A stretch of 64,000 nucleotides of DNA from Amyelois transitella (taxonomy: Eukaryota > Arthropoda > Insecta > Lepidoptera > Pyralidae), in the NCBI RefSeq assembly GCF_032362555.1, contig NC_083516.1:1699001-1763000 (forward strand), given 5' to 3'. The first letter of the stretch is position 1. Each line of letters starts with the position of its first letter. Below, piece by piece: positions 54,847-64,000 of this stretch. The notes under the pieces were generated by a model. It was given only the letters and a program-made list of their open reading frames with translations, was not told the origin of the DNA and did no database searches. A program made the position numbers and the translations under genes.

Positions 54847-55647
54847 ATGTCGCAATCAAAGAGTGAGAACAAAGGAGCCGGAGAGCCGCTTTCCTTGGAT
54901 CGCGTAGGCGTAAGAGTACCTCCTTTTTATCCGTCGAAACCCAAGCTTTGGTTTGCTTCGCTGGAAAGCCAATTTGTTCTAGCTGGAGTTACGTCAGAGG
55001 CGACGAAATATCACTATGCAGTATCGCATCTAGAACCTCAGTACGTGGAGATCGTCGAAGATATCATCGAGGCGCCCGCTACGGCAGATAAGTATGAGAC
55101 GCTTAAATCGGAGCTCGTAAAGAGGTTGTCAGCGTCCCGCGAAAAGCAGGTCCAGCAACTACTTCATCATGAAGAATTGGGAGATCACAAACCTTCGCAG
55201 TTCCTGCGGCGGTTAAGGGGATTAGCTGGTTCTGAGGTGCCAGACGATTTACTCAGAACTCTCTGGGCCAGCCGTTTACCCAACAGCGTACAACCCATCA
55301 TTGCGTCGCAGGCTAGGATGAAACTCGACGAGGTCGCCGAGCTAGCTGATCAAGTGCTGGATGCAGTATCACCGAATTTGCAAGCAGCAGGAGTTTCCAC
55401 AAAACACGATAGTGGGTCGAGTGAGATTGCTGCGTTAACACGACAACTCGAAGCGCTTGCTGACAAGGTCGACCGTATGTCGCGGTCAAAGTCAAGAACC
55501 AGGCAGTCTTCAAGTCGGCGAGGTCGCTCTACGTCAACAAGATCGCACTCGAATTACAGGAAGTTCCCGACATGCTGGTATCACTACAAGTTCGGTGATA
55601 AAGCAAAAAGTTGTGTCAAGCCGTGTGACTATACGGGAAATGCGTAA
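54847..55647 (+). CDS. gag: Gag-like polyprotein of the LTR element (266 aa)
   Basis: Structural protein that would form the cytoplasmic particle and bind RNA. Residues 26-95 hold the capsid-like [19 protein letters not shown] block typical of this retroelement Gag group. A Ser/Arg-rich stretch (210-240) gives a basic RNA-binding tail, and residues 243-260 form C-x2-H-x9-C-x3-C (Cys243, His246, Cys256, Cys260), a CHCC rather than the usual CCHC zinc knuckle. Starts 22 nt after the LTR. The stop at 55645-55647 lies just past a slippery heptamer that would shift ribosomes into Pol. Open and apparently undamaged. Confidence 0.9.
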   Translation: MSQSKSENKGAGEPLSLDRVGVRVPPFYPSKPKLWFASLESQFVLAGVTSEATKYHYAVSHLEPQYVEIVEDIIEAPATADKYETLKSELVKRLSASREKQVQQLLHHEELGDHKPSQFLRRLRGLAGSEVPDDLLRTLWASRLPNSVQPIIASQARMKLDEVAELADQVLDAVSPNLQAAGVSTKHDSGSSEIAALTRQLEALADKVDRMSRSKSRTRQSSSRRGRSTSTRSHSNYRKFPTCWYHYKFGDKAKSCVKPCDYTGNA

Positions 55648-55691
55648 GGCAGTCGATAATGGCGACCGACGACTGCCCAAGTACCGGTCGC
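55629..55691 (+). promoter_or_regulatory. Predicted -1 ribosomal frameshift signal: slippery site plus H-type pseudoknot
   Basis: The Gag and Pol frames overlap from 55629 (after a pol-frame TGA) to 55647 (Gag stop). In the Gag frame the heptamer is G GGA AAT (55635-55641), an X XXY YYZ slippery site that moves the ribosome exactly into the Pol frame. After a 6-nt spacer comes stem 1, GGCAGTCG (55648-55655) with CGACTGCC (55670-55677), 8 perfect pairs. Seven bases of its loop, GCGACCG (55662-55668), pair with CGGTCGC (55685-55691), making stem 2 of an H-type pseudoknot with connecting loops of 6 and 7 nt and one unpaired base. Folding worked out by hand. Confidence 0.75.
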
Positions 55692-58600
55692 TTGTTTGTT
55701 ACGGACAAACGGACGAAATTACAATTGTTAGTAGATACAGGTAGTGATTTGTGTGTATTTCCTCGCAAATTTTTAAAAGATTATCGTGCGAAAACAAATT
55801 TTGAATTGTGTGCCGCTAACGGGTCAATCATAAACACGTACGGTTTCTATCATTGCGTACTAAACCTAGGGCTGCGTCGTGACTTTGCTTGGCATTTTAT
55901 TGTAGCCGACGTAACGAGGGCGATAATAGGCGTGGATTTCTTATCACATTACAATATTATAGTAGATGTCCGAAATCAACGCCTTATCGACGGTAACACT
56001 ATGGTCGCGACCGTGGCTTCGCTTGCCTTTAGTAACGAAAGTATTTCTTCCGTGAAGGTGGTTTCTGGTAACTCTGTCTATCACAACATACTAGCAAAAT
56101 TTCCCGAAATCACTCGCCCACATGGAATACATCGTACACTGCACCACAACACTGTCCATCACATCCGCACTACACCTGGGCCACCGGTCTCTTGCACTCC
56201 CCGTAGGCTTGCGCCTGATAAACTGAAAATTGCTAAATCGGAATTCGAGTCTATGTTACAGAATGGTACTTGTCGGCCTTCCGAATCAGCATGGGCTTCA
56301 CCCCTTCATCTTGCGCCCAAGAAGGACAATGGGTGGCGTCCTTGTGGGGATTACCGCATGCTGAATGCCCGGACAATACCCGACAGATACCCCATTAAAC
56401 ACATTCATGATTTTTCCCACTCTTTATCAGGCTGCACCGTATTCTCTACCATTGATTTGGTGAAGGCCTACAACCAGATCCCGGTCAATCCAGACGACAT
56501 AGCGAAGACAGCGATCACAACGCCGTTCGGTCTTTACGAATTTCCGTTCATGACGTTCGGACTTCGTAATGCCGGACAGACGTTTCAGCGATTTGTCGAT
56601 GAGATGCTGCGGGGCCTTGATTTTACCTATGCATATCTGGACGATTTTCTGGTCTTCTCGAAGGATCAGAAGACCCACGAAGAGCACCTTCGTCAACTCT
56701 TCGAAAGACTCAAGCAGTACGGCATGGTCGTCAACACGGCGAAGTGTGTCTTTGGCGCGTCTGAGGTAACCTTTTTAGGCTATAGAATTTCAGGTAAAGG
56801 TACCACACCCCTACCTGAGAAGGTCGAAGCCATCACCAATTTCCCTGTCCCAAAGACGGTAAAGGAACTACGCCGCTTCTTGGGTATGGTGAACTTTTAT
56901 CGTAGGTTTATTTCAGGCGCCGCTAAACAACAAGGTCCTCTAAACGCACTGCTGACAGGATCAGTGAAAGGTTCACACCCGGTACATATTACTGGTAAGT
57001 CACTTGAGGCTTTTGAAGCCTGCAAAGAAGGTCTATGTCAGGCCGCCTTGCTGGCTCATCCCAAGTGTGACGCAAGGTTGGCGCTTGTTACTGATGCGTC
57101 AGACAGAGCTATCGGTTCGGTGTTACAGCAACAGTCTGATGGTGAGTCCTGGGAGCCATTGGCATTTTTCTCTCGTGGGCTGAGTCCTTCCCAGCAGAAA
57201 TACTCACCCTACGATCGAGAATTGCTCGCCATTTATGAGAGCATAAAATATTTTAGGCACATGCTCGAAGCTAGAACTTTTACGATCTACACCGACCACA
57301 AGCCCCTGACTTTTGCCTTCCAAAGTCGAAAGGAAAACTGCTCGCCAAGACAGTTCCGACACCTGGATCTGATTGCGCAGTTTACCACTGACATACGTCA
57401 CATCTCTGGTAAGGACAACGTGGTAGCTGATACCCTCTCGCGAGTTGAGGAAATTTCCCAGCCAATCGATTCAGAACAGCTGGCTGCTGCTCAACGTTCT
57501 GATCCTGAGCTTAGGCAACTTGCAGAAGGTACGACTTCACTGTGCCTTAAGAAAGTCAAGATTCCAGGTTCCAACACAGAGCTGTTTTGTGACACCAGCA
57601 CGCACATGGTTCGACCGTTTGTTCCCAAGCTGTTACGGAGAAGGGTGTTCGAGAGTCTACATTGTCTCAGCCACCCTGGTGCCAAGGCAACAGCCAGATT
57701 GGTCTCTGAACGTTATGTTTGGCCGGAGGTGAAAAAGGACTGTAGGAACTGGGTGAGAGCATGCATAGCGTGCCAACAGTCTAAGATCACGCGTCATACT
57801 AGTGCTCCTCTCAGCAACTTCAAACTTCCTTCAGCTCGCTTCAAATTCGTCCATATTGACCTGATCGGACCATTACCTTCATGCCAAGGTTACAAGTATT
57901 GTCTCACAGCCATTGATCGTTTTACGCGTTGGCCTGAGGCAATACCCTTAGAAGAAATTACGGCCGAGGCAGTTGCAAAAGCCTTACTCAGTGGCTGGAT
58001 TTCTAGGTTTGGTTGCCCTGCTGATATCGTGACAGATCGTGGCAGACAGTTTGAATCAGCGTTATTCGGAAATCTTTCACGCATCGCTGGATTTACTCAT
58101 CGCCGAACAACCGCCTATCATCCCGCCTGTAATGGCCTCGTGGAAAGATTCCATCGGCAGCTGAAATCTGCCATAATCTGCCACGGTAACACAAATTGGA
58201 TCGAGTCTCTCCCTCTTGTATTGTTGGGTGTCCGCAGCGCGTTCAAGGACGACTTACGAACTACCTCAGCAGAAATGGTGTATGGCGAACCATTGCGTCT
58301 GCCAGGTGAATTTTTTGATTCTGTAACTGACTATCCCTTAGATTTGACGGAGTTCACTTCAAGACTTAGGGATATAGTCCAAAGCCTGAAGCCCACACCA
58401 GCCTCTCATCATGGCGGAAAACGTCCAACATTCGTTTTCAAGGAATTAACCACTTGCACTCACGTATTTTTGCGTGATTGCACGGTTGGTGGCGCCTTGA
58501 AACCTGCGTATTCCGGACCATATGAGGTACTTCAGCGAGATAATAAGGTATTCACTATCTTGGTTAGGGGTAAAAGAGTCACGGTATCGATAGACCGAGT

Positions 58601-58814
58601 CAAGCCGGCCTACATACTGTGTGACCCAGACACCACTCCACACATACCTTCAGATCACGCATCAGACAAACATACTTCACAAAAGCATGACAAACACGAC
58701 ACCGATACACGTCATGTACCACAGTCAGAGAATCAGAACCCACCTGATCGAGAAGTAAATACTAAAACTAGATCAGGTCGTAAGGTAAGATTCCCCGACT
58801 ATTATCGCCCTTGA
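55629..58814 (+). CDS. pol: Pol polyprotein: protease, RT, RNase H, integrase
   Basis: The open frame runs from 55629. Its first ATG is 55659 (1051 residues from there), but expression is more likely by -1 frameshift from Gag. Counting from that ATG: aspartic protease VDTGSD at 25-30; reverse transcriptase with [10 protein letters not shown] (Asp266) and YLDD at 326-329; RNase H with Asp479 (TDAS), Glu521, Asp546 (TDHKPL) and Asp591; integrase zinc domain His668, His672, Cys702, Cys705; DDE triad Asp734, Asp793, Glu829; GPY motif at 953-955. The His/Asp-rich tail after 995 ends in a basic stretch. The PR-RT-RH-IN order is Ty3/Gypsy. All catalytic residues are present and no stops are seen, so the element is probably autonomous. 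Confidence 0.93.
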   Translation, partial: LYGKCVRQSIMATDDCPSTGRLFVTDKRTKLQLLVDTGSDLCVFPRKFLKDYRAKTNFELCAANGSIINTYGFYHCVLNLGLRRDFAWHFIVADVTRAIIGVDFLSHYNIIVDVRNQRLIDGNTMVATVASLAFSNESISSVKVVSGNSVYHNILAKFPEITRPHGIHRTLHHNTVHHIRTTPGPPVSCTPRRLAPDKLKIAKSEFESMLQNGTCRPSESAWASPLHLAPKKDNGWRPCGDYRMLNARTIPDRYPIKHIHDFSHSLSGCTVFSTIDLVKAYNQIPVNPDDIAKTAITTPFGLYEFPFMTFGLRNAGQTFQRFVDEMLRGLDFTYAYLDDFLVFSKDQKTHEEHLRQLFERLKQYGMVVNTAKCVFGASEVTFLGYRISGKGTTPLPEKVEAITNFPVPKTVKELRRFLGMVNFYRRFISGAAKQQGPLNALLTGSVKGSHPVHITGKSLEAFEACKEGLCQAALLAHPKCDARLALVTDASDRAIGSVLQQQSDGESWEPLAFFSRGLSPSQQKYSPYDRELLAIYESIKYFRHMLEARTFTIYTDHKPLTFAFQSRKENCSPRQFRHLDLIAQFTTDIRHISGKDNVVADTLSRVEEISQPIDSEQLAAAQRSDPELRQLAEGTTSLCLKKVKIPGSNTELFCDTSTHMVRPFVPKLLRRRVFESLHCLSHPGAKATARLVSERYVWPEVKKDCRNWVRACIACQQSKITRHTSAPLSNFKLPSARFKFVHIDLIGPLPSCQGYKYCLTAIDRFTRWPEAIPLEEITAEAVAKALLSGWISRFGCPADIVTDRGRQFESALFGNLSRIAGFTHRRTTAYHPACNGLVERFHRQLKSAIICHGNTNWIESLPLVLLGVRSAFKDDLRTTSAEMVYGEPLRLPGEFFDSVTDYPLDLTEFTSRLRDIVQSLKPTPASHHGGKRPTFVFKELTTCTHVFLRDCTVGGALKPAYSGPYEVLQRDNKVFTILVRGKRVTVSIDRVKPAYILCDPDTTPHIPSDHASDKHTSQKHDKHDTDTRHVPQSENQNPPDREVNTKTRSGRKVRFPDYYRP

Positions 58815-58821
58815 CGGTCTC

Positions 58822-58830
58822 AAGGGGGGG
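58822..58830 (+). other. Polypurine tract of the LTR element
   Basis: AAGGGGGGG lies 4 nt before the 3' LTR, the expected plus-strand priming site. The small gap to the LTR edge is slightly unusual. Confidence 0.65.
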
Positions 58831-58834
58831 CTGA

Positions 58835-59180
58835 TGTAGGGATTTTTACAATTTATTAATTTTAATAGTTTTAATTGTAAATATGTACATCAAATAATAA
58901 ATAAAATTATATTTTAGTAATAAACGGACAACCTATATCACCTCATACGCGGAACTCTTTCGTCCTGCCATAAATTCGGCGGACAAGTAAAATGAAAAAA
59001 TGACAGTTTGACAAGTGTCAATCTTATTGCATTTCTAGGCCCGTTTATTGCTTTACGTTTAAATATTAATTTTCAGATTTCAGATTCAAATCTTTTATTT
59101 CATCCTATATCCATTTCCCTATTCTCTTACTCTGACTGCGCTTCACCTTCTATCAAGTAAGCTTTGAATCTATCGCTACA
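58835..59180 (+). repeat. 3' LTR
   Basis: 346 bp, no difference from the 5' LTR found in a line-by-line reading; followed by AGCT of the target duplication. Confidence 0.93.
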
Positions 59181-61089
59181 AGCTTAAATATTTAATTAGT
59201 TTCACTCAGACAACTTTATCGAAGATTCCAAATGTATTTGAATACACTAGCGTATGAACAATGCAATTTTACGCACTTATGTTCGAGACAAATTAGAACC
59301 CTGTCTTATAAATTAACTAGACTTATCGTACATACCGATTCATCCTAGAAATAATTAAATAAACAGGTATAACATTGGAGATTAACGTCAGTTTTGAATA
59401 GAAAAAATATTATTAAAATGAGTTTAATTATTCGACCATCGCAAAATTATAAATTCAATATATTAAATTACCTCTCATTTTTACTTACATTAAAGATAAG
59501 AAATAAATGATAAAAAAAACTTAAATTACCGCGTAATAGTACCAGTGTTTCAGACAAATCATAAATACATACTTACAAAACATACCATATCTTACTCAAG
59601 TATCTTGAGTGAATTATAAAAATACTATTTACATACTATATATGCGATTCTTACATGTTGGGATTTATGAAAACTGGCAAAGTAAAATATTTACAAATTA
59701 ATTTGACCCATCAAGCGTCACTGACAACTATTCAACTTCCACTTTTGTTTATTTTTAATTTTATTGCACCATTAAATTGTCTTTTTACGACTACTATGTT
59801 TGAACTTCAATACGCGGTAATCAGTTTTAAAAACTATTTTAAGCGGTATTGATAATATTCTCATATTTAAATGATTACACTCTTACAAATGCTCAGAAGA
59901 CTGATGATTTAAAAGCTAGTCAATGGCATTATGATAATAATAAAGAAGCACATATTTTATATAATATTTTTGACACTCACAGGCGCCGGTGACGCTTCAA
60001 AGGTAAACAGTGATTCATTTAATATAAATAATTAAAAACCACAAATAATAAACCATTTTTTGTTTGAACAATGAAATCATACATACAATATTAATTAAAT
60101 TAACTTAAAATTACTGGAATTTTATTACATAAATTACTAGGACTACGCGTGTCATGGATACATTGTATAATTTTAATAATTATAACAAAAATCGTACAAT
60201 CTTAGAACCATAAAGAGCTATCACACAAATATTGGTACGTATAAAATGCTAAATACGTGTAAATGCTTGTAATTATATATTTTATAAAAATTACTTCGGT
60301 CGGAGGTTTATATCGTATTTTCTAGAAAAAAATGTTGAAATACAGAATAACCCAAGTTAGTTAACATTTCACAATCATTTGTATAATTCAGTTAGTCGGT
60401 TTTTCGCGCAGAAAAAGACAGCATTATATTATGCTGTCTTGGTCACACAGTATATTAGCCAATCTCGTTACGTGATCATAGAAGGAAGGGCTGTTATTGA
60501 CAGCCAGAAGCCACTATTGGATTCGTCATCTAAGATTGGAATGCACTATGAATGCTGAGCTAAAGCATCGTAAAATATTCGCAATGTAACGTCAAAAATT
60601 CTATTGATTCCTTATTTCAACAATCTTCCTTAATATTATAGATAAATATATAGAGTTATATACGTGTATATCATATTAAGGTCACTGATAATTTATCATC
60701 TAAATATTACGTGTAAAAAAATTACATATCGAAAAACTTGGGTAAAAAACTTGGTTAAAGGCCGTATGAACTAGCGGTACTAAAATGCCCAACCTAAATG
60801 CTTTGTCTCCCTCTAATACCAATAAGAGAAGAGGACAGCAATACGCTATGGACATTCGTATAAAACTATGAAGCCAAGCTTTTGTATACAAATTGAAAAC
60901 TTTGTAAATTGTTCGTAACAAAATATTGCGTTCGTGTTGCGTTGGAATTGGATTTTATAAGCTTACAAAATACGACTTTTAGGCGTACATCGCACCATAA
61001 AAAATAGGCAAGACGGCGCACCAAAACTTTGTGCGTAAGTGTTTTAAAACCATTATTAAAGAAATATAATCACGAATCAGGCACATCAT
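59181..61089. other. AT-rich flank, probably 3' UTR side of the minus-strand gene
   Basis: No recognised gene. Contains a 10-bp stem (AAGACAGCAT / ATGCTGTCTT) near 60415-60440. Short ORFs here look random. Confidence 0.4.
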
Positions 61090-61608
61090 TCAAACGACGG
61101 CATCGTTCTGTTTATCGAACATGGCTCGCGTATACTTCGATATAACATCGTAAGTGGACTTGATTATCTCGCATCTCTCTTCCACCTCACACTCGCTAGG
61201 CGCTACTCTATACGTGGACATTTTAGGCTTCCTGTGCGCAGTAACATTGGCATCATCATTGAAAACGGACATTGGTTTCTTATATTTGTGCACCATTTCT
61301 AAATCTTTGCGTCGTTTCTCGCGCGCATTGATAGATTTCACTGCGTTTTGTACGGTCGTTTTGCAATCCAGTTCGCCACTGGATTGGTGTTCGTATCATA
61401 CCTCAAGTTCTTCCAGCCCTTTGGAGAGACGGTGCGAGTTGATCCTGCGCCGGTGGGAGCGCCGCACGGCGTCCGCCCGCCGGTAGGGCTCCGAGCGGAG
61501 ACCGTGCAGGATGTCCTCTAGGGCTCCGTTGTACACCTCGTCCTGGTGAAGCAGTTTCTTTTCGCCGACGGCTTGCGATTTCGTTTTTAACTCGTTGATT
61601 ACAGCCTC
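61090..61608 (-). CDS. Last exon(s) of an unrecognised charged, coiled-coil-like protein; in-frame TGA
   Basis: After a plausible acceptor (AATTCCAG, exon from 61608) a frame encodes 69 residues, [10 protein letters not shown]... to SKGLEELE, rich in Glu, Lys, Arg and Leu. It meets GTATGA at 61401, giving an in-frame TGA at 61398-61396. The same frame then stays open for about 100 codons, through [16 protein letters not shown] and [15 protein letters not shown], to TGA at 61092-61090. Both halves look like real protein. Either GTATGA is the donor of a very short intron (an AG at 61318 would give 84 nt and keep frame, but its acceptor is poor), or the TGA is read through, or it is a mutation. 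I do not recognise the family. Upstream exons should lie beyond 61609 and probably beyond the window. Confidence 0.55.
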
Positions 61609-62699
61609 CTGGAATTTTTAGGGTTTTTGTTAAAAAAAAAATTGTTAATTATACATATGAAAAATACTATGGAGATACGTGAACTATTTGTGATAGTTAA
61701 ATGAGGTCTTGGATTTGTATAAAAAATATGTTTTGATTATACTACCTACTAAGAAATGTGGCTTCAGTTGAATAATTACCGGCAAAATAAAAAGGATTTA
61801 TATCTAAGTAAATTACAGTAAGCACAGAAACAGTCAAAAGCAGACAAAAGCCTTATTACAGCATACACTGAGCTTATAAAGAATTGAAACCGAAATTAGT
61901 GTATTAAATTATTAGAAAATAAATTATACAATCAAAAATTGTTGTTTTTGAAGAAAAATGCACTAAAACTTTTAAAATACTCCAAAATTCACAGATTTAA
62001 TTTTTTTTAGATTACTCTCAATAACATGATTGAAATAATATTCGATGGCAAGAGGTTTCTTTAATTTTGTTAAATATATAAAGTACATATTTTCTATTCC
62101 CAAAATAGATTTACAGCTAATAATTACAAAAAAAAATATTATATTGAGAATCTACTTTTTCGAAGCCGGGCAAAAAGCGATTAGCTTGCTACAGCCAAAC
62201 AGAAAGATAATAAAAATATATTTTATTAGTAAGTATATAAACACATTCCCTGTTATAATTCCATGCATGGTGCAGCAAGGGAGAAATATATACACATTAT
62301 TTTATACGAGTATACTTATTATAGTATTACAAATATAGAATATATACAAGTCCTTACAACTATGTATAAAAAAGGCGTGTTTAAACACTTTGTTATTGCA
62401 TGCCTTTTCTACAATGACAAGTATACATTACAACGTTACTAATGCCTTTATTTTAATTCTTAATTCTAATATTTGTGGTCTCTAAATGTAAATAACACTA
62501 AGTCTCTGTGAAAACTGTTTTAAATTATACTTAATCTACAAACACTATAAATTAATTCTTTCTTGAATTATTTCTATATATAGTATCACACGCGAATGGC
62601 CTTACAATTTTTAACTAAGTTTGTAAATTGTTATAAAGATTTGTGCAGTTTTGGTGTGACATGCTCAAAATTCGTGTACGGATTATAAATCAACCTCCC

Positions 62700-62870
62700 A
62701 ACAAAAGAGTGCGCTCACACAGAACCGAATGCCCAAACCCACCAATCACAGCGCTTCGTTCTTCGAGAACGCAACCTGATTGGTTGATTTCAGGACGAAT
62801 CCGCTACTGTATCAACGTACCGTAGGTAACAATAACAATCCGGAATGAACCCCTGATTGGACCCAAGTCA
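62700..62870. promoter_or_regulatory. Possible promoter: three CCAAT-type boxes
   Basis: CCAAT at 62742-62746 and ATTGG at 62779-62783 and 62856-62860, in a locally GC-richer patch of about 170 bp amid AT-rich sequence. The layout resembles an NF-Y type promoter, possibly for the minus-strand gene at 61090-61608. Inference only. Confidence 0.3.
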
Positions 62871-63340
62871 TGCGTCTATCTAAAGAAACCGTTAAACACA
62901 CTAGGACTCGAAACACTGCATTTAATTTGTTATTATTAATAAATATTTTTATTTTATTTATTTCACTTCATCACTTTTTTATTATATTTATTATAATATT
63001 TTCAGTCTTATTTATCACATTACTACAAAAGACCCAAGCGTTTTTCGAATAATAAAGAAATAACTGATGGGGCTAGTTTTTACCTCATTACCTATTCAAG
63101 AAACGCTCATCTCAATTAATGATGGACCAAAAAAGCTCATTCTGTCAAGGATGTCATTAAAAATGGATCACAATCTCTCCAAAAATGTTGGTACACTTTT
63201 AAGAGTTTGGGTTTGTCAATACTGGTTGGTACCTGTTCAGTTGTGATATACTCAGAAAATGGTATGCAATGTTGGTTTACGCGTGATACGCGTTGACTGT
63301 TGTGGCATCAAATGATAAAGAAATATATACGCGGAAAATC

Positions 63341-63428
63341 ACATAGATTGAGCCCCAAAGTAAGTCCGAGACTTGTGGGATACCAACTCATTGATACTAT
63401 ATTTCATAATAAACACATAAATAAATAG
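63341..63428 (-). repeat. Family B SINE, 3' remnant
   Basis: Body only, diverged. Confidence 0.6.
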
Positions 63429-63544
63429 ATTTTTCTTTAAATTGTGTCTAAAGAGGAGTCTTGGGATTCACTAGTAATTAATTTTTTTTTTCTAAATAAT
63501 GCTGTAGATTTTAAAATCAATAGTGTTTCGAGTCTACTATCCTC

Positions 63545-63563
63545 TCACACACACACACACAAC
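63545..63563. repeat. (CA)n microsatellite
   Basis: Run of CA dinucleotides, about 9 units. Confidence 0.8.
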
Positions 63564-63706
63564 CATGTTAGTACACGCACACAGTGTAAAGGCCCCGTAA
63601 CAACGTGTCAACGACTTACTCCTAGATTAGGGCTAGACATAGCCTAGATCGGGTCTAGACTGTGCCTCAACTGAGACAAGTGTTGCTGCAATAGGCCAGC
63701 GCTCAC

Positions 63707-63724
63707 CGCCGCGTAGTTAAACCT
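63707..63724 (-). other. Possible 18-nt microexon
   Basis: On the minus strand CACAG precedes 63724 and GTGAGC follows 63707. The six codons RFNYAA would join in frame to the exon at 61608. An in-frame TAA just upstream rules out a longer exon in this frame. Weak polypyrimidine tract; speculative. Confidence 0.15.
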
Positions 63725-64000
63725 CTGTGACAAATTTTACGGTGTTACCATCACCTCTACTTTCGTGTTTTATACGGCGATCATGGCAACACTTTATTGA
63801 GATTTAATAAGAAATGTTGAAAAAAAGAAACACGACTAATGAAAATCTAAATGTAGAGCAGATTTGTCAAGCAGTAAGAACAGAGTTATTAATACGGAGT
63901 TGTTATTATGTTTAACTGTTACAAAAAATATATCTAGCTTTTAAAAAATAACGGAGAACACAAATTGACTTATCCATGATACACGACAAAATCATTTTAA

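Larger units (their letters stand above)
54479..59180 (+). mobile_element. Complete Ty3/Gypsy LTR retrotransposon, CsRn1/Kabuki-like
   Basis: A 4702-bp element with two 346-bp LTRs (54479-54824 and 58835-59180) that I read as identical base for base, TGTAG...CTACA ends, and a 4-bp AGCT duplication on both sides (54475-54478, 59181-59184). The primer binding site TGGTGACCCCG matches the 3' end of tRNA-Trp. A purine run precedes the 3' LTR. The Gag and Pol ORFs are open. There is no envelope ORF. A tRNA-Trp primer and a CHCC Gag motif are, from memory, traits of the CsRn1 clade (includes Bombyx Kabuki), so that placement is inference. Identical LTRs and intact ORFs point to a very recent insertion that may still be active. 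Confidence 0.93.
61609..64000. other. Probable intron / 5' region of the minus-strand gene
   Basis: AT-rich and mostly featureless. Holds a cluster of three CCAAT/ATTGG motifs (62742, 62779, 62856), a decayed family B SINE (63341-63428), a CA microsatellite (63545-63563) and a possible 18-nt exon (63707-63724). No full coding exon was recognised. Confidence 0.4.

Noticed and set aside
54847..58814. Endogenous retrovirus with envelope
   Set aside because: Only about 20 bp lie between the Pol stop and the 3' LTR; there is no third ORF.
60405..60445. Stem-loop followed by T residues as a transcription terminator
   Set aside because: Intrinsic terminators of this kind are bacterial; this is eukaryotic DNA.
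61318..61401. 84-nt intron removing the in-frame TGA as a firm call
   Set aside because: Donor GTATGA is acceptable but the acceptor GCGCGAG has no pyrimidine tract; kept only as one option.
62045..62338. 97-codon plus-strand ORF
   Set aside because: AT-driven Ile/Lys/Phe/Tyr composition; no family recognised.

Overview
The window looks like a piece of a lepidopteran (moth or butterfly) nuclear genome. It is AT-rich, has intron-split genes with GT-AG junctions, and is packed with interspersed repeats of types common in Lepidoptera: tRNA-headed SINEs, short repeats with (TATG)n tails, Helitron-like elements ending in a GC hairpin plus CTAG, and small foldback elements. No bacterial features, CRISPR arrays or rRNA genes were seen.

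Three host genes can be supported. (1) An NPRL2 orthologue (GATOR1 complex) on the minus strand was assembled from eight exons between 51289 and 9122. All junctions are GT-AG and phase-consistent. The spliced CDS is 1203 nt, encoding 400 residues. Intron 4 alone is about 27.5 kb (13900-41437). (2) PPCDC, the CoA-biosynthesis decarboxylase, is on the plus strand in three exons (51884-53368, 191 residues). It starts only 594 bp from the NPRL2 start codon, head to head, so the two probably share a divergent promoter. (3) The 3' part of an unrecognised, probably coiled-coil gene lies on the minus strand at 61090-61608, with an in-frame TGA that needs explaining.

Between PPCDC and the third gene sits a complete young LTR retrotransposon (54479-59180, 4702 bp). 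It has two 346-bp LTRs that read as identical, an AGCT target-site duplication, a tRNA-Trp-type primer binding site, a Gag ORF ending in a CHCC zinc motif, and a full-length Pol ORF (protease, RT, RNase H, integrase, GPY). Gag and Pol are in different frames. The 19-nt overlap holds a canonical -1 slippery heptamer, followed after 6 nt by an H-type pseudoknot I could draw from the sequence. This is the most interesting structure in the window.

The rest (1-9100 and the NPRL2 introns) is mostly a repeat graveyard. It contains about 40 copies of a (TATG)n-tailed short repeat (called family A here), about 13 fragments of a LINE whose 3' end resembles the family A end, nine copies of a tRNA-derived SINE (family B), a LINE-like 3'-end family with two alternative tails (family C), about 15 Helitron-like pieces, three copies of a foldback palindrome (family D), a decayed gypsy RNase H fragment, tandem duplications and several perfect long palindromes. 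Family letters are labels for this window only; I could not run a repeat database.
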